DNA of 64,000 bases from Adhaeribacter aerolatus. Its GTDB lineage: Bacteria; Bacteroidota; Bacteroidia; Cytophagales; Hymenobacteraceae. Below the pieces are notes generated by a model. The model saw only the letters and a list, made by a program, of their open reading frames with translations, had not been told where the DNA came from and ran no database searches. The stretch covers positions 106,955 through 170,954 of the forward strand of contig NZ_BJYS01000015.1 of the NCBI RefSeq assembly GCF_007991635.1. Direction: 5' to 3'. Of the stretch, positions 1-8,254 are shown in pieces. Position 1 is the first letter of the stretch; the number at the start of each line of letters is the position of its first letter. The translations under genes and the position numbers were made by a program.

Positions 1-275
1 GTGATATTTTCCGGCAGTACCAACCCACTTTCCGAATCCTCACCAATTCCTTCGGCAATCAGCACCACGCCACCTAAAGCGGCGGCTTGTGCCCGCAGCA
101 AAGGCAGGATAATATCTTCTACATCTTTATCAATCTGGTAAATGGTATCGTCGGCACCTTCCTGGTGCACGGCCGCCCGTTCTTCTATTGATTGTTCCCT
201 TAACGACTGGTGTACTTTCCGGCAAACGGCCTCGCCAATCTGGCATAATACTTCCCGGATTAATTCGTGATTCAT
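1..275 (-). CDS. Inositol monophosphatase/FBPase-superfamily protein, N-terminal part only
   Basis: Reading leftward from the ATG at 273-275, 91 codons stay open to the window edge, so only the N-terminus is visible. It starts MNHELIREVLCQIGEAV and continues with a helical segment, then QIDKDVEDIILPLL and LIAEGIGED near residues 72-80. A helical N-terminus followed by a strand ending in an acidic E-G-[IV]-G-E motif resembles the first metal-binding region of the Li+-sensitive inositol monophosphatase/fructose-bisphosphatase fold, where this glutamate binds Mg2+. The substrate cannot be told from this fragment. It is transcribed in the same direction as mutM, about 200 bases upstream of it, and that gap shows no clear terminator. 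The family call is by resemblance and the C-terminal metal ligands are outside the window. Confidence 0.6.
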   Translation of the reverse strand, partial: MNHELIREVLCQIGEAVCRKVHQSLREQSIEERAAVHQEGADDTIYQIDKDVEDIILPLLRAQAAALGGVVLIAEGIGEDSESGLVLPENI

Positions 276-473
276 GGCTTTAGCATTTAAATTTAACAAG
301 CCTGCAATATTACCAATCCTAAACCACATAAATTTGGGCAGCACAAATTTTTACCATCCTTTACCATCAGGTTGTAACAAGCAATATTTTAGCCTGATAC
401 AAGAAATATTACCAGTATAAACAAGTTGTTCTGTTAAAAGCATTAATCCGATAATATTAGCTTACTGGTGCAT

Positions 474-1283
474 CTATTGCGGCTGGCAAACCGAGCAGAA
501 GTAAGTAGTACGGCCACCCACCTTATTTATTTCTAACGGCGATTGGTGTACGGGGCATACTTGTCGGTCGAGGGGTTTTAAAGCGCTATCGTCCCAGCCG
601 CGGGCGTGAATTAAAAAAGATTTTGGAAAATTGCCGTAGATAGCTTCCTGCTCAATGGCGGTGCGCAGCACGATTTGGATAGCGGTGTGCAAGCGTTGGA
701 ATTCGTCTGTCGAAAGCTGGTTAGCCAGTTTAGCCGGAAATATGCCGGCCTGAAATAAAACTTCGTCGGCAATCCAGTTACCAACACCCGCCAGAATTTT
801 CTGATCCAGCAATAAAGATTTAATAGGTGCTTTGCGTTTCCCCAGACTCGCCTGCAACTGCGGTAAGGTAATATCCAGCGCATCGGGGCCTAAACTTTTC
901 TCCTGGCGGTACGCTTCTACGCTTTCGGCTAGCCCTACGCGACCAAACTTACGCGAATCAATAAACGCCAGCCGGAAACCATTCTGGAAAATAAAAACAA
1001 TGCGGGCAAAACGAGGTGTATCTTCCGCATCGCGGTAGTAAGCTAAATCGCCGGTCATGCCAAAGTGCAGTACCAGGGTTTTGCCGGTGTTTAGGTTTAT
1101 TAAAAAGTGTTTGCCTATGCGGTGTACGTTGGTAAACTGCGCACCTTTCAGCTCGCGCTGGAGCGTATCAAAATCGGTGGTAAGTTGCCGCTGGTCTTCT
1201 ACTTCCAAACTGGCGACGGTCTGGCCCAGAGCGGTTTCTTCAAAATAGCGGCGGTAGGTTTCTACTTCGGGTAATTCGGGCAT
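474..1283 (-). CDS. mutM: Formamidopyrimidine-DNA glycosylase (Fpg/MutM family)
   Basis: Bifunctional glycosylase/AP lyase of base-excision repair that removes 8-oxoguanine and formamidopyrimidines. The 269-residue length is normal. The N-terminus MPELPEVETYRR carries the catalytic Pro (exposed after Met removal) and Glu of the family. The conserved beta-clamp lysine is in RIGKHF (K58). The helix-two-turn-helix segment is LAGVGNWIADEVLF (around residues 164-177). The C-terminal zinc-finger region reads CPVH then CSVC, so the second ligand position is His instead of the usual Cys; a Cys3His site could still bind zinc. A Bacteroidota Fpg/Nei relative with altered lesion preference is possible. 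It is downstream of the START-protein operon on the same strand with a 48-base gap, so it may be read through from there, but it has no functional link to that operon. Confidence 0.92.
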   Translation of the reverse strand: MPELPEVETYRRYFEETALGQTVASLEVEDQRQLTTDFDTLQRELKGAQFTNVHRIGKHFLINLNTGKTLVLHFGMTGDLAYYRDAEDTPRFARIVFIFQNGFRLAFIDSRKFGRVGLAESVEAYRQEKSLGPDALDITLPQLQASLGKRKAPIKSLLLDQKILAGVGNWIADEVLFQAGIFPAKLANQLSTDEFQRLHTAIQIVLRTAIEQEAIYGNFPKSFLIHARGWDDSALKPLDRQVCPVHQSPLEINKVGGRTTYFCSVCQPQ

Positions 1284-1331
1284 AAAACAAAACTTTGTGC
1301 TTCTTAAACTACCGAAGCTAAAATAAGTTTA

Positions 1332-1958
1332 CTATTTACCGGCGTGCTTTTCCGCCAGCATTTCTCTCAATTTTACGAAAGTATTGTACGGCCCCGTAGC
1401 AGCGGCTATGTTTACCAACCAGGACGGAATGGTGCCGCCCGGATTTACCCGAAAAACGTAATCTATTTTAATTTTATCTTTTGTTACGGGCACTACCTCC
1501 CAGGTTGCCAACGAATAAGGCACCCGCACATACCCTTTTTTGGGCGGCACATAACCTTCTGCACTTTTGGCTTGGATTGCTAAATTTTTCGTGCCGGGAA
1601 TTTCCTGATAAGAGAATTCTACTACCAGGTCGCGGTCGGTAACGGGCCAGGGCATATCGGTGGTGGTGTAATAAACAAATGCGTATTGGTTTATTTTTTT
1701 TACCAGGGTCGCTTTTTCGGTGAGGTAAACCCAATCCGCATGTCCGCTTACGTTTTGCAGCACGCTAATTAAGCCGGCAGTGGTTCCGGGTAACTCGCAA
1801 ACTACTCTTATTTCTTTTAATTTTTCGTTGGCAATGCCGCGCGTGTAAACCGCAATGCCGTTCTCGTTCTTTTTCAATTCCCAATTATTCTGGGCAAAAC
1901 CATTTAGAGCACCTAGCCAGATTATGGCTAATAAAATCAATAATCGAATGGTTATCAT
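1332..1958 (-). CDS. Secreted START-domain lipid-binding protein
   Basis: 208 residues from the ATG at 1958. A start 12 codons further upstream is possible, but 1958 gives an ATGA overlap with the preceding gene's stop and a clean signal peptide (MITIRLLILLAIIWLGALNGFAQ is split here as hydrophobic core LLILLAIIWLG and cleavage after GFAQ). The mature part has START/SRPBCC features: an N-terminal WELKKNENGIAVYTR strand, TDMPWPVTDRDLV in the middle, and a C-terminal amphipathic helix starting near PSWLVNIAAATGPY. START domains form a hydrophobic cavity for one lipid or polyketide. As the last gene of a five-gene operon of fatty-acyl-modifying enzymes, it plausibly binds or carries the lipid product in the periplasm. 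The family is clear; the ligand is inferred from context. Confidence 0.82.
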   Translation of the reverse strand: MITIRLLILLAIIWLGALNGFAQNNWELKKNENGIAVYTRGIANEKLKEIRVVCELPGTTAGLISVLQNVSGHADWVYLTEKATLVKKINQYAFVYYTTTDMPWPVTDRDLVVEFSYQEIPGTKNLAIQAKSAEGYVPPKKGYVRVPYSLATWEVVPVTKDKIKIDYVFRVNPGGTIPSWLVNIAAATGPYNTFVKLREMLAEKHAGK

Positions 1959-2977
1959 GTAGTTCTTACTGCAAATTTTTCGTCTAATTCCCAAGGCATT
2001 TGGGCCAGGTTATTTAAATAATAATTAAGCCCACCTACCCCGTGCAACCAAGCGGCTATTTGGGGATATCTATTTTCAAAATAATAGCGAGGCTGGTAGC
2101 CTAAATTTTCCCGGATGGCACTGATATCGAGCACGGCGCTTTGGGTAAGCGTATTTAAAACCAAAGGATTTAACTTAGCACTAAACGGCACTATTTTATT
2201 TAAATCGGTCAGTAATTTTAACAAAGAAACCGGAATTGAGCAAACCTTTAATTCCTGCTGATACACGGCCGAAAGCAGTTGTAAAACACATTGCCTTAAA
2301 TTATAAACCGGCGCATCGGCTACATTATAGATTTGTAAAGCCGGTTGGCTGGCTTGCCGCAGAAATAAATTAATGGCGTAAGCAATATTGTCGACGTGGG
2401 TAAGTGAGGTGCTGATTTGAGCCGATACCGGACAAAAAACAATATTTCGCTTTATTAATTCTAATAAGCGCGGTAATAAAACCCGGTCGCCAATGCCGTA
2501 AATAGCCCGTGGCCGCAGAATGATTCTTTTCTGACCGGCCGGAATATCTTCCCCCACCAAGTTATCGGCCAGCAATTTGGTTTTACCGTAAGGGCTCCGG
2601 TTGGCGGCCAAAGTAGCGCTGCTTTCTTTAGCCGGAATATTTTTAAATTGGTAAACCGAAGACGACGAAATCTGCACGAAATATTCGCAGAACCGAGCGG
2701 CCGCCAGCACCTGCCGGGTACCGGTTACATTATTTTCGTGTAAATCCTGGTAAGTTGCCGTATCCGAGGCCAAAGCCGCCGCATGAATGCAAACATCAGC
2801 CCTGAATGGCGGCAACGACTGGGTAATATCAGCGGATAAATATTCGGCGATAGCGGCCAGGTTGGGGTGGGATTTGGCTTGGCGGCCAACGGCCAAAATG
2901 GAGTGCCCTTGCTGGTAAAAGTACCGGCACAAAGCAGCTCCCACGAACCCGTTTGCTCCCGTTATCACAATTTTCAT
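1955..2977 (-). CDS. NAD(P)-dependent epimerase/dehydratase-type reductase (OleD-like)
   Basis: 340-residue extended short-chain dehydrogenase. The Rossmann motif is ITGANGFVGAALC (residues 5-17). The catalytic serine region is ISSSSVYQF (about 103-111), and Tyr130 and Lys134 in SPYGKTK form the Y-x3-K pair. Family members include sugar epimerases, 3-beta-hydroxysteroid dehydrogenases and OleD, which reduces the beta-keto acid made by OleA. The OleD-like role is inferred from the neighbours: an OleC-like ligase and an OleA-like condensing enzyme lie immediately upstream. The start overlaps the ligase stop by 4 bases (2974-2977), and its own stop overlaps the START gene by 4, which indicates translational coupling. 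If the context is misleading, a sugar-nucleotide or sterol-type substrate would be the alternative. Confidence 0.8.
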   Translation of the reverse strand: MKIVITGANGFVGAALCRYFYQQGHSILAVGRQAKSHPNLAAIAEYLSADITQSLPPFRADVCIHAAALASDTATYQDLHENNVTGTRQVLAAARFCEYFVQISSSSVYQFKNIPAKESSATLAANRSPYGKTKLLADNLVGEDIPAGQKRIILRPRAIYGIGDRVLLPRLLELIKRNIVFCPVSAQISTSLTHVDNIAYAINLFLRQASQPALQIYNVADAPVYNLRQCVLQLLSAVYQQELKVCSIPVSLLKLLTDLNKIVPFSAKLNPLVLNTLTQSAVLDISAIRENLGYQPRYYFENRYPQIAAWLHGVGGLNYYLNNLAQMPWELDEKFAVRTT

Positions 2978-4512
2978 TTCAGCCGGGCTTTAATAGTGGC
3001 GGCAATTTGGGCGCGGTCTATTTTATGCTGCCGGCCTTTGCGGGGTACCTGCATAAAAACTACTTCGTCGGGTAAGGCATTCTTTTCGATTTGCAGTTCG
3101 CCGTAGGATATTTTATCCAAAATATATTTAGCGGTCAGGTTTTGGCTGGTTTCCACGGCCAGATATACTTCTTCGTCTTCTTTTTCGGGCGAGTAAATCC
3201 CTACCATGGCGGCTTCTTCTACCCCCGGAATTTTCTTAATGGTATCTTCGTACAGGGCAGGGTAAATATTGGTGTTGCTCCGGATAATCATTTCTTTTTT
3301 CCGGCCCATGAGCAAAATATTGCCTTCCGCATCTAATCGGGCCAAATCGCCAGTGGCATGAAATTCGGGCCGCTCGGGCAGGTGATAATACCGGGAAAAC
3401 AGTTGCTCGGAGCGCACCAGCAGTTCGCCGTCTTCGGCTATTTTCACCTCTACACCGGCTACCGGTTTGCCTACCAAGTCGCCGCTGCCAGCATAGTTTA
3501 TTTTTTCGCGGCCATCTGCGGTGCTTACGAGTAAATGCTCGGTCATGCCGTACGTAATGGTTAAGCGCACCTCTTCGGAACAAACCGCCGCTAACCTTTT
3601 CAGAAAGCTTTTATGCACCGGCGCGGAACCCAACATGATGTGGTTTAAAGAAGCCGGTAATTGACATTGGTGCTTCTCGCAATATTGTACCAGGGGCAAA
3701 AAATCGCTGGGCGGACCAAACAGAATACTGATTTTATTCTTTTCGAAAAAATCCAGCTTCTGCTGTACACTCAGCTTGGGATTATAAATAAATACCGGGA
3801 TTTTGGCAGTAATGCCCAGCAATACAAAATGCGGCAAATAAGTAGCTAGCCGATCATCGGGGTTATCCTGCACCAATTCGCTTAGTAAGTTAATGCTCTG
3901 GCTTAAAGAAGTTAAAGAATGTAACACGCCTTTGGGCTCCTGCAACGTGCCCGAAGTATAGGTAATCAGGTAATCGTGGTGGGTTTTATCTTCGAGCAGG
4001 TTAGCAGCCTGCTGAGGCGAGTTTAACAGTTTTTGCAGGGAGGTAAACTTTTGCAGCAAAGGCAACCGGGGACCGGAACCAATAATTTTCAAGTTTTTTA
4101 TGCGCGGAAAGTAAACCGGTTTATCGGCCAGTTTAAAATAAGCGTACCGGAGCAGCGGATGTTCCTGCAAGAGCAGCAAACGCGTATCCACAAAAGCCCA
4201 TTGGGGTTTAAGCTGGGCCAGTTTGGCTGCGTAAAGTTCTCGTCCCATTTCGGGGTCGATGATAGCCGCCCGGCACCGAATCATCATGGTGGCGTACATT
4301 ACCCTTAAAAAATCTGCGCCGGGTGCTACCGCAATAATCACGGTATGGTCTTTTTGAAGACCCAGCTTAAGCAATTGCTGACCCAGGTGCATGCTTTCGG
4401 TTAATAACTGGCGTGGCGTAAGCGTTTCCTGGCCGTTACACAAAATTGCCCGTTGCTCGTCCAGTTGAGCCAGCTTTATGAGTGGCTCCAGAATAGGTGA
4501 ATGGTACAACAT
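2974..4512 (-). CDS. AMP-dependent acyl ligase of the ANL superfamily (OleC-like)
   Basis: 512-residue adenylate-forming enzyme. The phosphate-binding loop is YTSGTLQEPKG (185-195), motif A5 is YGMTE (321-325), the ribose-binding region includes HATGDL (385-390), the hinge is GRKKEMI (403-409), and the C-terminal catalytic lysine is probably K497 in RKGRQHKIDR. All core motifs needed for adenylation are present, so it should activate a carboxylate with ATP. In ole and nlt clusters the equivalent enzyme (OleC, NltC) converts a beta-hydroxy acid to a beta-lactone. The context here (KAS III-like gene upstream, OleD-like reductase downstream) makes that plausible, but an acyl-CoA or acyl-ACP ligase cannot be excluded by motif reading. 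It starts within the TAATG junction with the upstream gene (1-base overlap) and overlaps the next gene by 4 bases. Confidence 0.8.
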   Translation of the reverse strand: MLYHSPILEPLIKLAQLDEQRAILCNGQETLTPRQLLTESMHLGQQLLKLGLQKDHTVIIAVAPGADFLRVMYATMMIRCRAAIIDPEMGRELYAAKLAQLKPQWAFVDTRLLLLQEHPLLRYAYFKLADKPVYFPRIKNLKIIGSGPRLPLLQKFTSLQKLLNSPQQAANLLEDKTHHDYLITYTSGTLQEPKGVLHSLTSLSQSINLLSELVQDNPDDRLATYLPHFVLLGITAKIPVFIYNPKLSVQQKLDFFEKNKISILFGPPSDFLPLVQYCEKHQCQLPASLNHIMLGSAPVHKSFLKRLAAVCSEEVRLTITYGMTEHLLVSTADGREKINYAGSGDLVGKPVAGVEVKIAEDGELLVRSEQLFSRYYHLPERPEFHATGDLARLDAEGNILLMGRKKEMIIRSNTNIYPALYEDTIKKIPGVEEAAMVGIYSPEKEDEEVYLAVETSQNLTAKYILDKISYGELQIEKNALPDEVVFMQVPRKGRQHKIDRAQIAATIKARLK

Positions 4513-5510
4513 TACCAGATGATTAAGCTAATCGACATACTGATTCCGGCAGCTAAACCAATAATCATTATTTTCTGACCTTTTTTTAGTTTACCCGCCT
4601 GCTCGGCCAGTGAAATACTCAAAGGAATAGAAGCTGCCGCGGTATTACCGTATTCTTCCACAATGCAATGCACTTTCTCGATGGGAATATTCGCTTCGCG
4701 CGCCAGAGCATCGCAGGAGTTTTTAGATACCTGGTGAATAAAATAATGGTCGATATCGTCGCGGGTAAGGCCGGTTTTCTCTAGGCATTTTTCTATCAGG
4801 TCGCCTCTTTCGCGGGCGAACACTTCGCGCAGTTCCGAGGTTTTACCTTCAAAGTAATTTTTTCCGGGTTCCTGCGGATACATCGAACCGCCACCCGGAA
4901 TCACGCACAACTCCCAGTATTTACCTATCGTTCGGTTTTCCTGGTACAAAATACCGGACTCATCTTCGCTGGCTTCTAACAAAGCCGCCGTACCGGCATC
5001 GCCCAAAGTAAAACTGGCCAGCCGCTTCATTAAATCTATTTCGTCCTGAACCTTAAATTTAATAGCATGCTGCAATATTTCGCCGTTGGTAATCAGCACC
5101 CGCTTGTAGTCGCCGCTTTTTATTAAGCTAGCCCCTACTTGCAATGCGGTCATAAAACTGTTGCAGGCATTTTTTACATCAAACACCGGGCAGGTTAAGC
5201 CCAGTTTGGCCTGCACAATATTGGCGGTGGCCGGCTCAATCAGGTCGCTGCTGGCAGCCGCAAATATTAAACAATCGATAGAACTTGGATCTACCTGGGC
5301 CAGAATTTTGCGGGCCGCACCAGCCGCTAAATCGGAGCACTGAACTCCGGCATCGGCAAAGTAGCGGTTTTTTATGCCGAATAATCTTTCGAGTACGCCG
5401 GGCGCCAGCAACCTTTGGTCGTGGTTAACCTGGGCTTCAATTTCTTGGCTGCTTACCCGGCGGGAGTGTGCCAGGTAATGAGCGATATAACTTATTTTTA
5501 CCCGGCTCAT
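4512..5510 (-). CDS. 3-oxoacyl-ACP synthase III family condensing enzyme (FabH/OleA-like)
   Basis: 332 residues from the ATG at 5510; an upstream ATG at 5537 is possible, but 5510 gives an ATGA overlap with the upstream stop and the usual family N-terminus. The thiolase-fold catalytic triad is visible: Cys116 in KNACNSF, His259 in FIHQVS and Asn289 in YGNTAAASIP, with the GDAG turn at 170-173. These enzymes make a decarboxylative or head-to-head Claisen condensation between an acyl thioester and a second acyl or malonyl unit. Housekeeping FabH normally sits with plsX; here the partners are an AurF-type oxygenase, an acyl ligase and a reductase, so a specialised role such as OleA-like head-to-head condensation of two acyl-CoAs is more likely. 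The choice of substrate is inference. Confidence 0.83.
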   Translation of the reverse strand: MSRVKISYIAHYLAHSRRVSSQEIEAQVNHDQRLLAPGVLERLFGIKNRYFADAGVQCSDLAAGAARKILAQVDPSSIDCLIFAAASSDLIEPATANIVQAKLGLTCPVFDVKNACNSFMTALQVGASLIKSGDYKRVLITNGEILQHAIKFKVQDEIDLMKRLASFTLGDAGTAALLEASEDESGILYQENRTIGKYWELCVIPGGGSMYPQEPGKNYFEGKTSELREVFARERGDLIEKCLEKTGLTRDDIDHYFIHQVSKNSCDALAREANIPIEKVHCIVEEYGNTAAASIPLSISLAEQAGKLKKGQKIMIIGLAAGISMSISLIIW

Positions 5511-6385
5511 ACGTTTGCTTTTAAAAATAATCGCCAAGCCCAGCGGGTACTGCGGTTAAAACCGCCCCACTCGTCTACAAACTGCACAATGGTTTTCAGG
5601 CACTCCTGGCCAAACTTCTGCTTGTAATTCTGGTTAGCCATTTTATAAACCTGGTCCGGGTTTTCCAGGCCCAACCGACCGAATATTTCTTTTTTCACGT
5701 ACATGGTGCGCATAAACAGCACATTAAATAATACCAGGTAGCTGTAAAAGCTTCTTTTTACATAGCCGGCTTTATCGGTGTAGCGCCGCAAAAACGCTTT
5801 GGTGAAATGAATGTGCCGGCCTTCTTCTATGTTATGCAACTCGGCCACCTTTTTCAGGACCGGGTAAACCCGGGGGCCTTTGCGCAGGTGGTTGCCGTAT
5901 AAATCGGCCATCATTTCCACGGCCAGGCAGCTCATAAACACGGCATCTACGGGCATAAACTTTACTGTAAACTGACCTAGAAAATTGTGCAGGCGCGTTG
6001 GTTTAATGGGCTTGCCGTTCAGGTGGGCAATGGCCTGGGCAAACATTTCCTGGTGCCGGAATTCTTCAATTAGTTCGCGCAGCAAAAATTTATACTCCAC
6101 ATTATCGGGCTGCAAAGTCAGGATGTAGCGGTTCATAAACAAACAGAACAAGGCTTCGCTCCAACCATACGAGTACATAACCTGCACCACCTCGTGCCGG
6201 CCCAATTCCGTTTTTTGGGTTGGGGTAAGGCTATCGTAAAATGCTAAGCCCGATAAGGAATTTAATTTTTCGGGCAGAAACTCGTCTTCGGGCAAGGCCG
6301 GAATATTCCAGGGCACAAAGGTTTCGGGCAGTAAAGGCTTATCTTTACTGATTTTAATGAGGCGTTCAACTTCCTGAACTTCCAT
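5507..6385 (-). CDS. AurF-type diiron oxygenase
   Basis: 292-residue, all-helical ferritin-like protein with the full diiron ligand set of the p-aminobenzoate N-oxygenase (AurF) family: E77 (WSEALF), E108 and H111 (EEFRH), E157 (AVEMM), then H184, E188 and H191 (HNIEEGRH). The H-x3-E-x2-H spacing matches the AurF H223/E227/H230 arrangement. Members oxidise amines to nitro or N-oxygenated compounds, or hydroxylate carbon (CmlI, CmlA-like chemistry), using O2 and two electrons. As the first gene of a five-gene operon, its likely substrate is an acyl chain or an amino group on it; this is inference. No dedicated ferredoxin gene is next to it. A 530-base leader precedes it. Confidence 0.83.
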   Translation of the reverse strand: MEVQEVERLIKISKDKPLLPETFVPWNIPALPEDEFLPEKLNSLSGLAFYDSLTPTQKTELGRHEVVQVMYSYGWSEALFCLFMNRYILTLQPDNVEYKFLLRELIEEFRHQEMFAQAIAHLNGKPIKPTRLHNFLGQFTVKFMPVDAVFMSCLAVEMMADLYGNHLRKGPRVYPVLKKVAELHNIEEGRHIHFTKAFLRRYTDKAGYVKRSFYSYLVLFNVLFMRTMYVKKEIFGRLGLENPDQVYKMANQNYKQKFGQECLKTIVQFVDEWGGFNRSTRWAWRLFLKANV

Positions 6386-6915
6386 AACTTTAACAAATAA
6401 ACAGGATAGATTTTAAATAATATTTAGCATTTATGGCAGTAACAGCCCTTTTGTAAAATATCTGGTTTGTTAAGATAAAAAGGAAGTCGCTTAAACTGTA
6501 TATCAGCTATTTAATATAGTAAAAATAGCTGAATTGACTGGTTAAAATAAAGTACATTTAATTTAAATACTACTTTTACTTTCACCATATACCCCTTGCA
6601 AAATATTGAATTACAATAAATTATACAGCTATCACAGGACTTTTAAACCTAAATTATATTTCTGAGTAACTTCCTTATAGTTAGCACGAATTGACGAAGG
6701 AATGTTTTGGCCTTTTGTACCGGTATTTCGGTTATCAGTATTTGCTCTCTCCAGCGTAAACTTTCTAAAATTGGACAATTAAAATTAAAAAGCTTTTCTA
6801 AAAAGCAGGTGACGGGTCACCAATTACTTTATAGAAAAGCTTTTTTAATTTTTAAGTCTGGTTAGGACTTGCCCGAAGTAAATTCAGCCAACGAAGTATT
6901 TTAAAATAAAGCGGG
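6386..6915. other. Non-coding leader of the oxygenase operon and 3' region of the lipoprotein gene
   Basis: AT-rich, no convincing gene. It must contain the promoter of the minus-strand oxygenase operon (first ATG at 6385), but I could not identify a clean -33/-7 pair. The right part holds the hairpin listed separately at 6781-6853. Confidence 0.5.
6781..6853 (-). terminator. Strong rho-independent terminator of the carboxypeptidase-regulatory-domain lipoprotein gene
   Basis: The arm at 6781-6800 (aaaattaaaaagcttttcta) is the reverse complement of the arm starting at 6832, apart from one extra T. The loop is about 31 bases. The minus strand carries a run of A before and T after the stem. It lies about 60 bases past the stop at 6916. 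Confidence 0.75.
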
Positions 6916-7797
6916 TTAGCCTTTCTGGCCCATGTAATAAGGAAAATCAGAGGGCGAAGAAATACCGTTTTCGTAAGAACCGGAAGAGCCAGAGGCCGGG
7001 GTAAAATCAAATTCCAGCCATTCGTACAGGTTATTATAATCATTTCCGCCAACATAAACCTGCTTTTTCACGCCATTCAGTTCACTCTCGATGCTCATGC
7101 GGTACTCGGTTACCGGAATATCGCCGATATAGTAGTTCTGGCCAGGACCATTGTTGATAGTAAAAGTTTTTTTGATGGTGCCGGCAGCAGTGGCAGGCGT
7201 TCCGTCGAGGTATTTGGCGTTGCTAGTGGGCGTTAAAGTTACGGTAACTTTTGTACCAACTGCCATAACCGGTACCTTGCTATTAACATTTACAAACCGG
7301 AGCGAACCGCCAAAATATCCCCAGCCATTCTCAAAGCTGGCACTTCTGTCCGGAATACGGCCGCTTATTTTCCAAACAAAGTCTTTCACTGCGCCATTAT
7401 CACCAGTGGTAAAGAAATCATAATCGGTATCCTGTTTCATGCCTAACCGTAAATGGTAAACCCTGTCTTTATAGGTTACTTCTTTCCAGGCGTAAATTTT
7501 CCAGCTACCAATGGCCGGTAAAGTAAATTTGTAGGTACCGTCGGCCTTGGTGGTTCCTTCTACAAATACATTATAGCCGGCTGGGTTTTCGGCTCTTACT
7601 TTTACGCCCGCCATTGGGTTACCCCGGCCATCCACGGCTTTCCCGCTAACGGTATTGGCTTCTTGGCTAGGCTGGTTCGGTTCTATAGTTTCAGGCTCAT
7701 CGCAAGAGGTAAAAGTAAATAAAGCGGCCAGGTACAAAAGAATTAATCTGGATAAGGCCCTTTTAGAGGTGGCGTAAAAATTAGATGCGTTTTTCAT
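6916..7797 (-). CDS. Lipoprotein with carboxypeptidase-regulatory-like domain
   Basis: 293 residues. After a basic N-terminus comes a hydrophobic stretch (LILLYLAALFTF) and a lipobox-like TFTSC, so it is probably exported and lipid-anchored. Residues about 48-105 (SGKAVDGRGNPMAGVKV, then TTKADGTYKFTLPAIGSWKI) form a carboxypeptidase-regulatory-like (CarboxypepD_reg, beta-sandwich) domain, common at the N-terminus of Bacteroidota surface proteins. The rest is beta-rich and contains WEFDFTP-type strands near the end, with no enzyme motif that I recognise. It is monocistronic, with its own terminator at 6781-6853. It may be a structural or binding surface protein; no substrate can be assigned. 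Confidence 0.75.
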   Translation of the reverse strand: MKNASNFYATSKRALSRLILLYLAALFTFTSCDEPETIEPNQPSQEANTVSGKAVDGRGNPMAGVKVRAENPAGYNVFVEGTTKADGTYKFTLPAIGSWKIYAWKEVTYKDRVYHLRLGMKQDTDYDFFTTGDNGAVKDFVWKISGRIPDRSASFENGWGYFGGSLRFVNVNSKVPVMAVGTKVTVTLTPTSNAKYLDGTPATAAGTIKKTFTINNGPGQNYYIGDIPVTEYRMSIESELNGVKKQVYVGGNDYNNLYEWLEFDFTPASGSSGSYENGISSPSDFPYYMGQKG

Positions 7798-7960
7798 AGT
7801 TTGCAGATTGTCTGGTGTGTTTTTAGGTTGTAGTTTTTTTGATTTCTATACTGGTTTACATTAATTCAAGAAAGTAGTCAGGTGAAGCAACTGATATCAC
7901 CCAGTTATTGGCGGCTTGCAAGCAATTAGTACCAGGTAGCCATTAAAAGATTTTGGCAAA

Positions 7961-8254
7961 TTATTTTCTGGCAAGTGTTTTAGCGGGCTGGGGTTTGGCC
8001 TGGGCTAATTCAGAAGTGAGCATATAACCTACCTGTCCGTTGATGGTAACAATAGACCAATTGCTGTTATACTTGCGGACTACCACGATTTCGTCGGTGC
8101 TATTTACAGCCCGTAAGACTTGGGTAGAGGTACCGGGCTGGCGGTACATTTTGCTGTTTTCGTAGCGGGCAGAAGCCAACACTTCTGTTTTGTCGGCGGC
8201 AAATACAAATGCAGTTTGTAAGGAAAGCGCGAAAATAAAAAGTAACTTTTTCAT
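7961..8254 (-). CDS. Small secreted SH3-domain protein
   Basis: 97 residues. A clear signal peptide (MKKLLFIFALSLQTAFVFA) is followed by one bacterial SH3 (SH3b) module: VLASARYENSKMYRQPGT, then DEIVVVRKYNSNWSIVTI and QVGYMLTSELA, i.e. the usual start of strand a, the W-x-x-V core and the G-Y-V/M-L end. The C-terminus is a short Lys/Pro/Ala tail. SH3b domains bind peptidoglycan or cell-wall peptides. The gene stands alone between the lipoprotein and gamma-glutamyltransferase genes on the same strand, 163 bases upstream of the former. A periplasmic wall-associated role is the most that can be said. Confidence 0.75.
   Translation of the reverse strand: MKKLLFIFALSLQTAFVFAADKTEVLASARYENSKMYRQPGTSTQVLRAVNSTDEIVVVRKYNSNWSIVTINGQVGYMLTSELAQAKPQPAKTLARK

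Noticed and set aside
1959..1994. Longer N-terminus of the START protein from 1994
   Set aside because: It would put a basic 12-residue segment before the signal peptide and would overlap the upstream gene by 40 bases. The ATGA overlap at 1955-1958 is the pattern of the whole operon.
5511..5537. Longer KAS III start at 5537
   Set aside because: It adds MAIIFKSKR, absent from the family, and overlaps the oxygenase by 31 bases. The ATGA junction at 5507-5510 is preferred.
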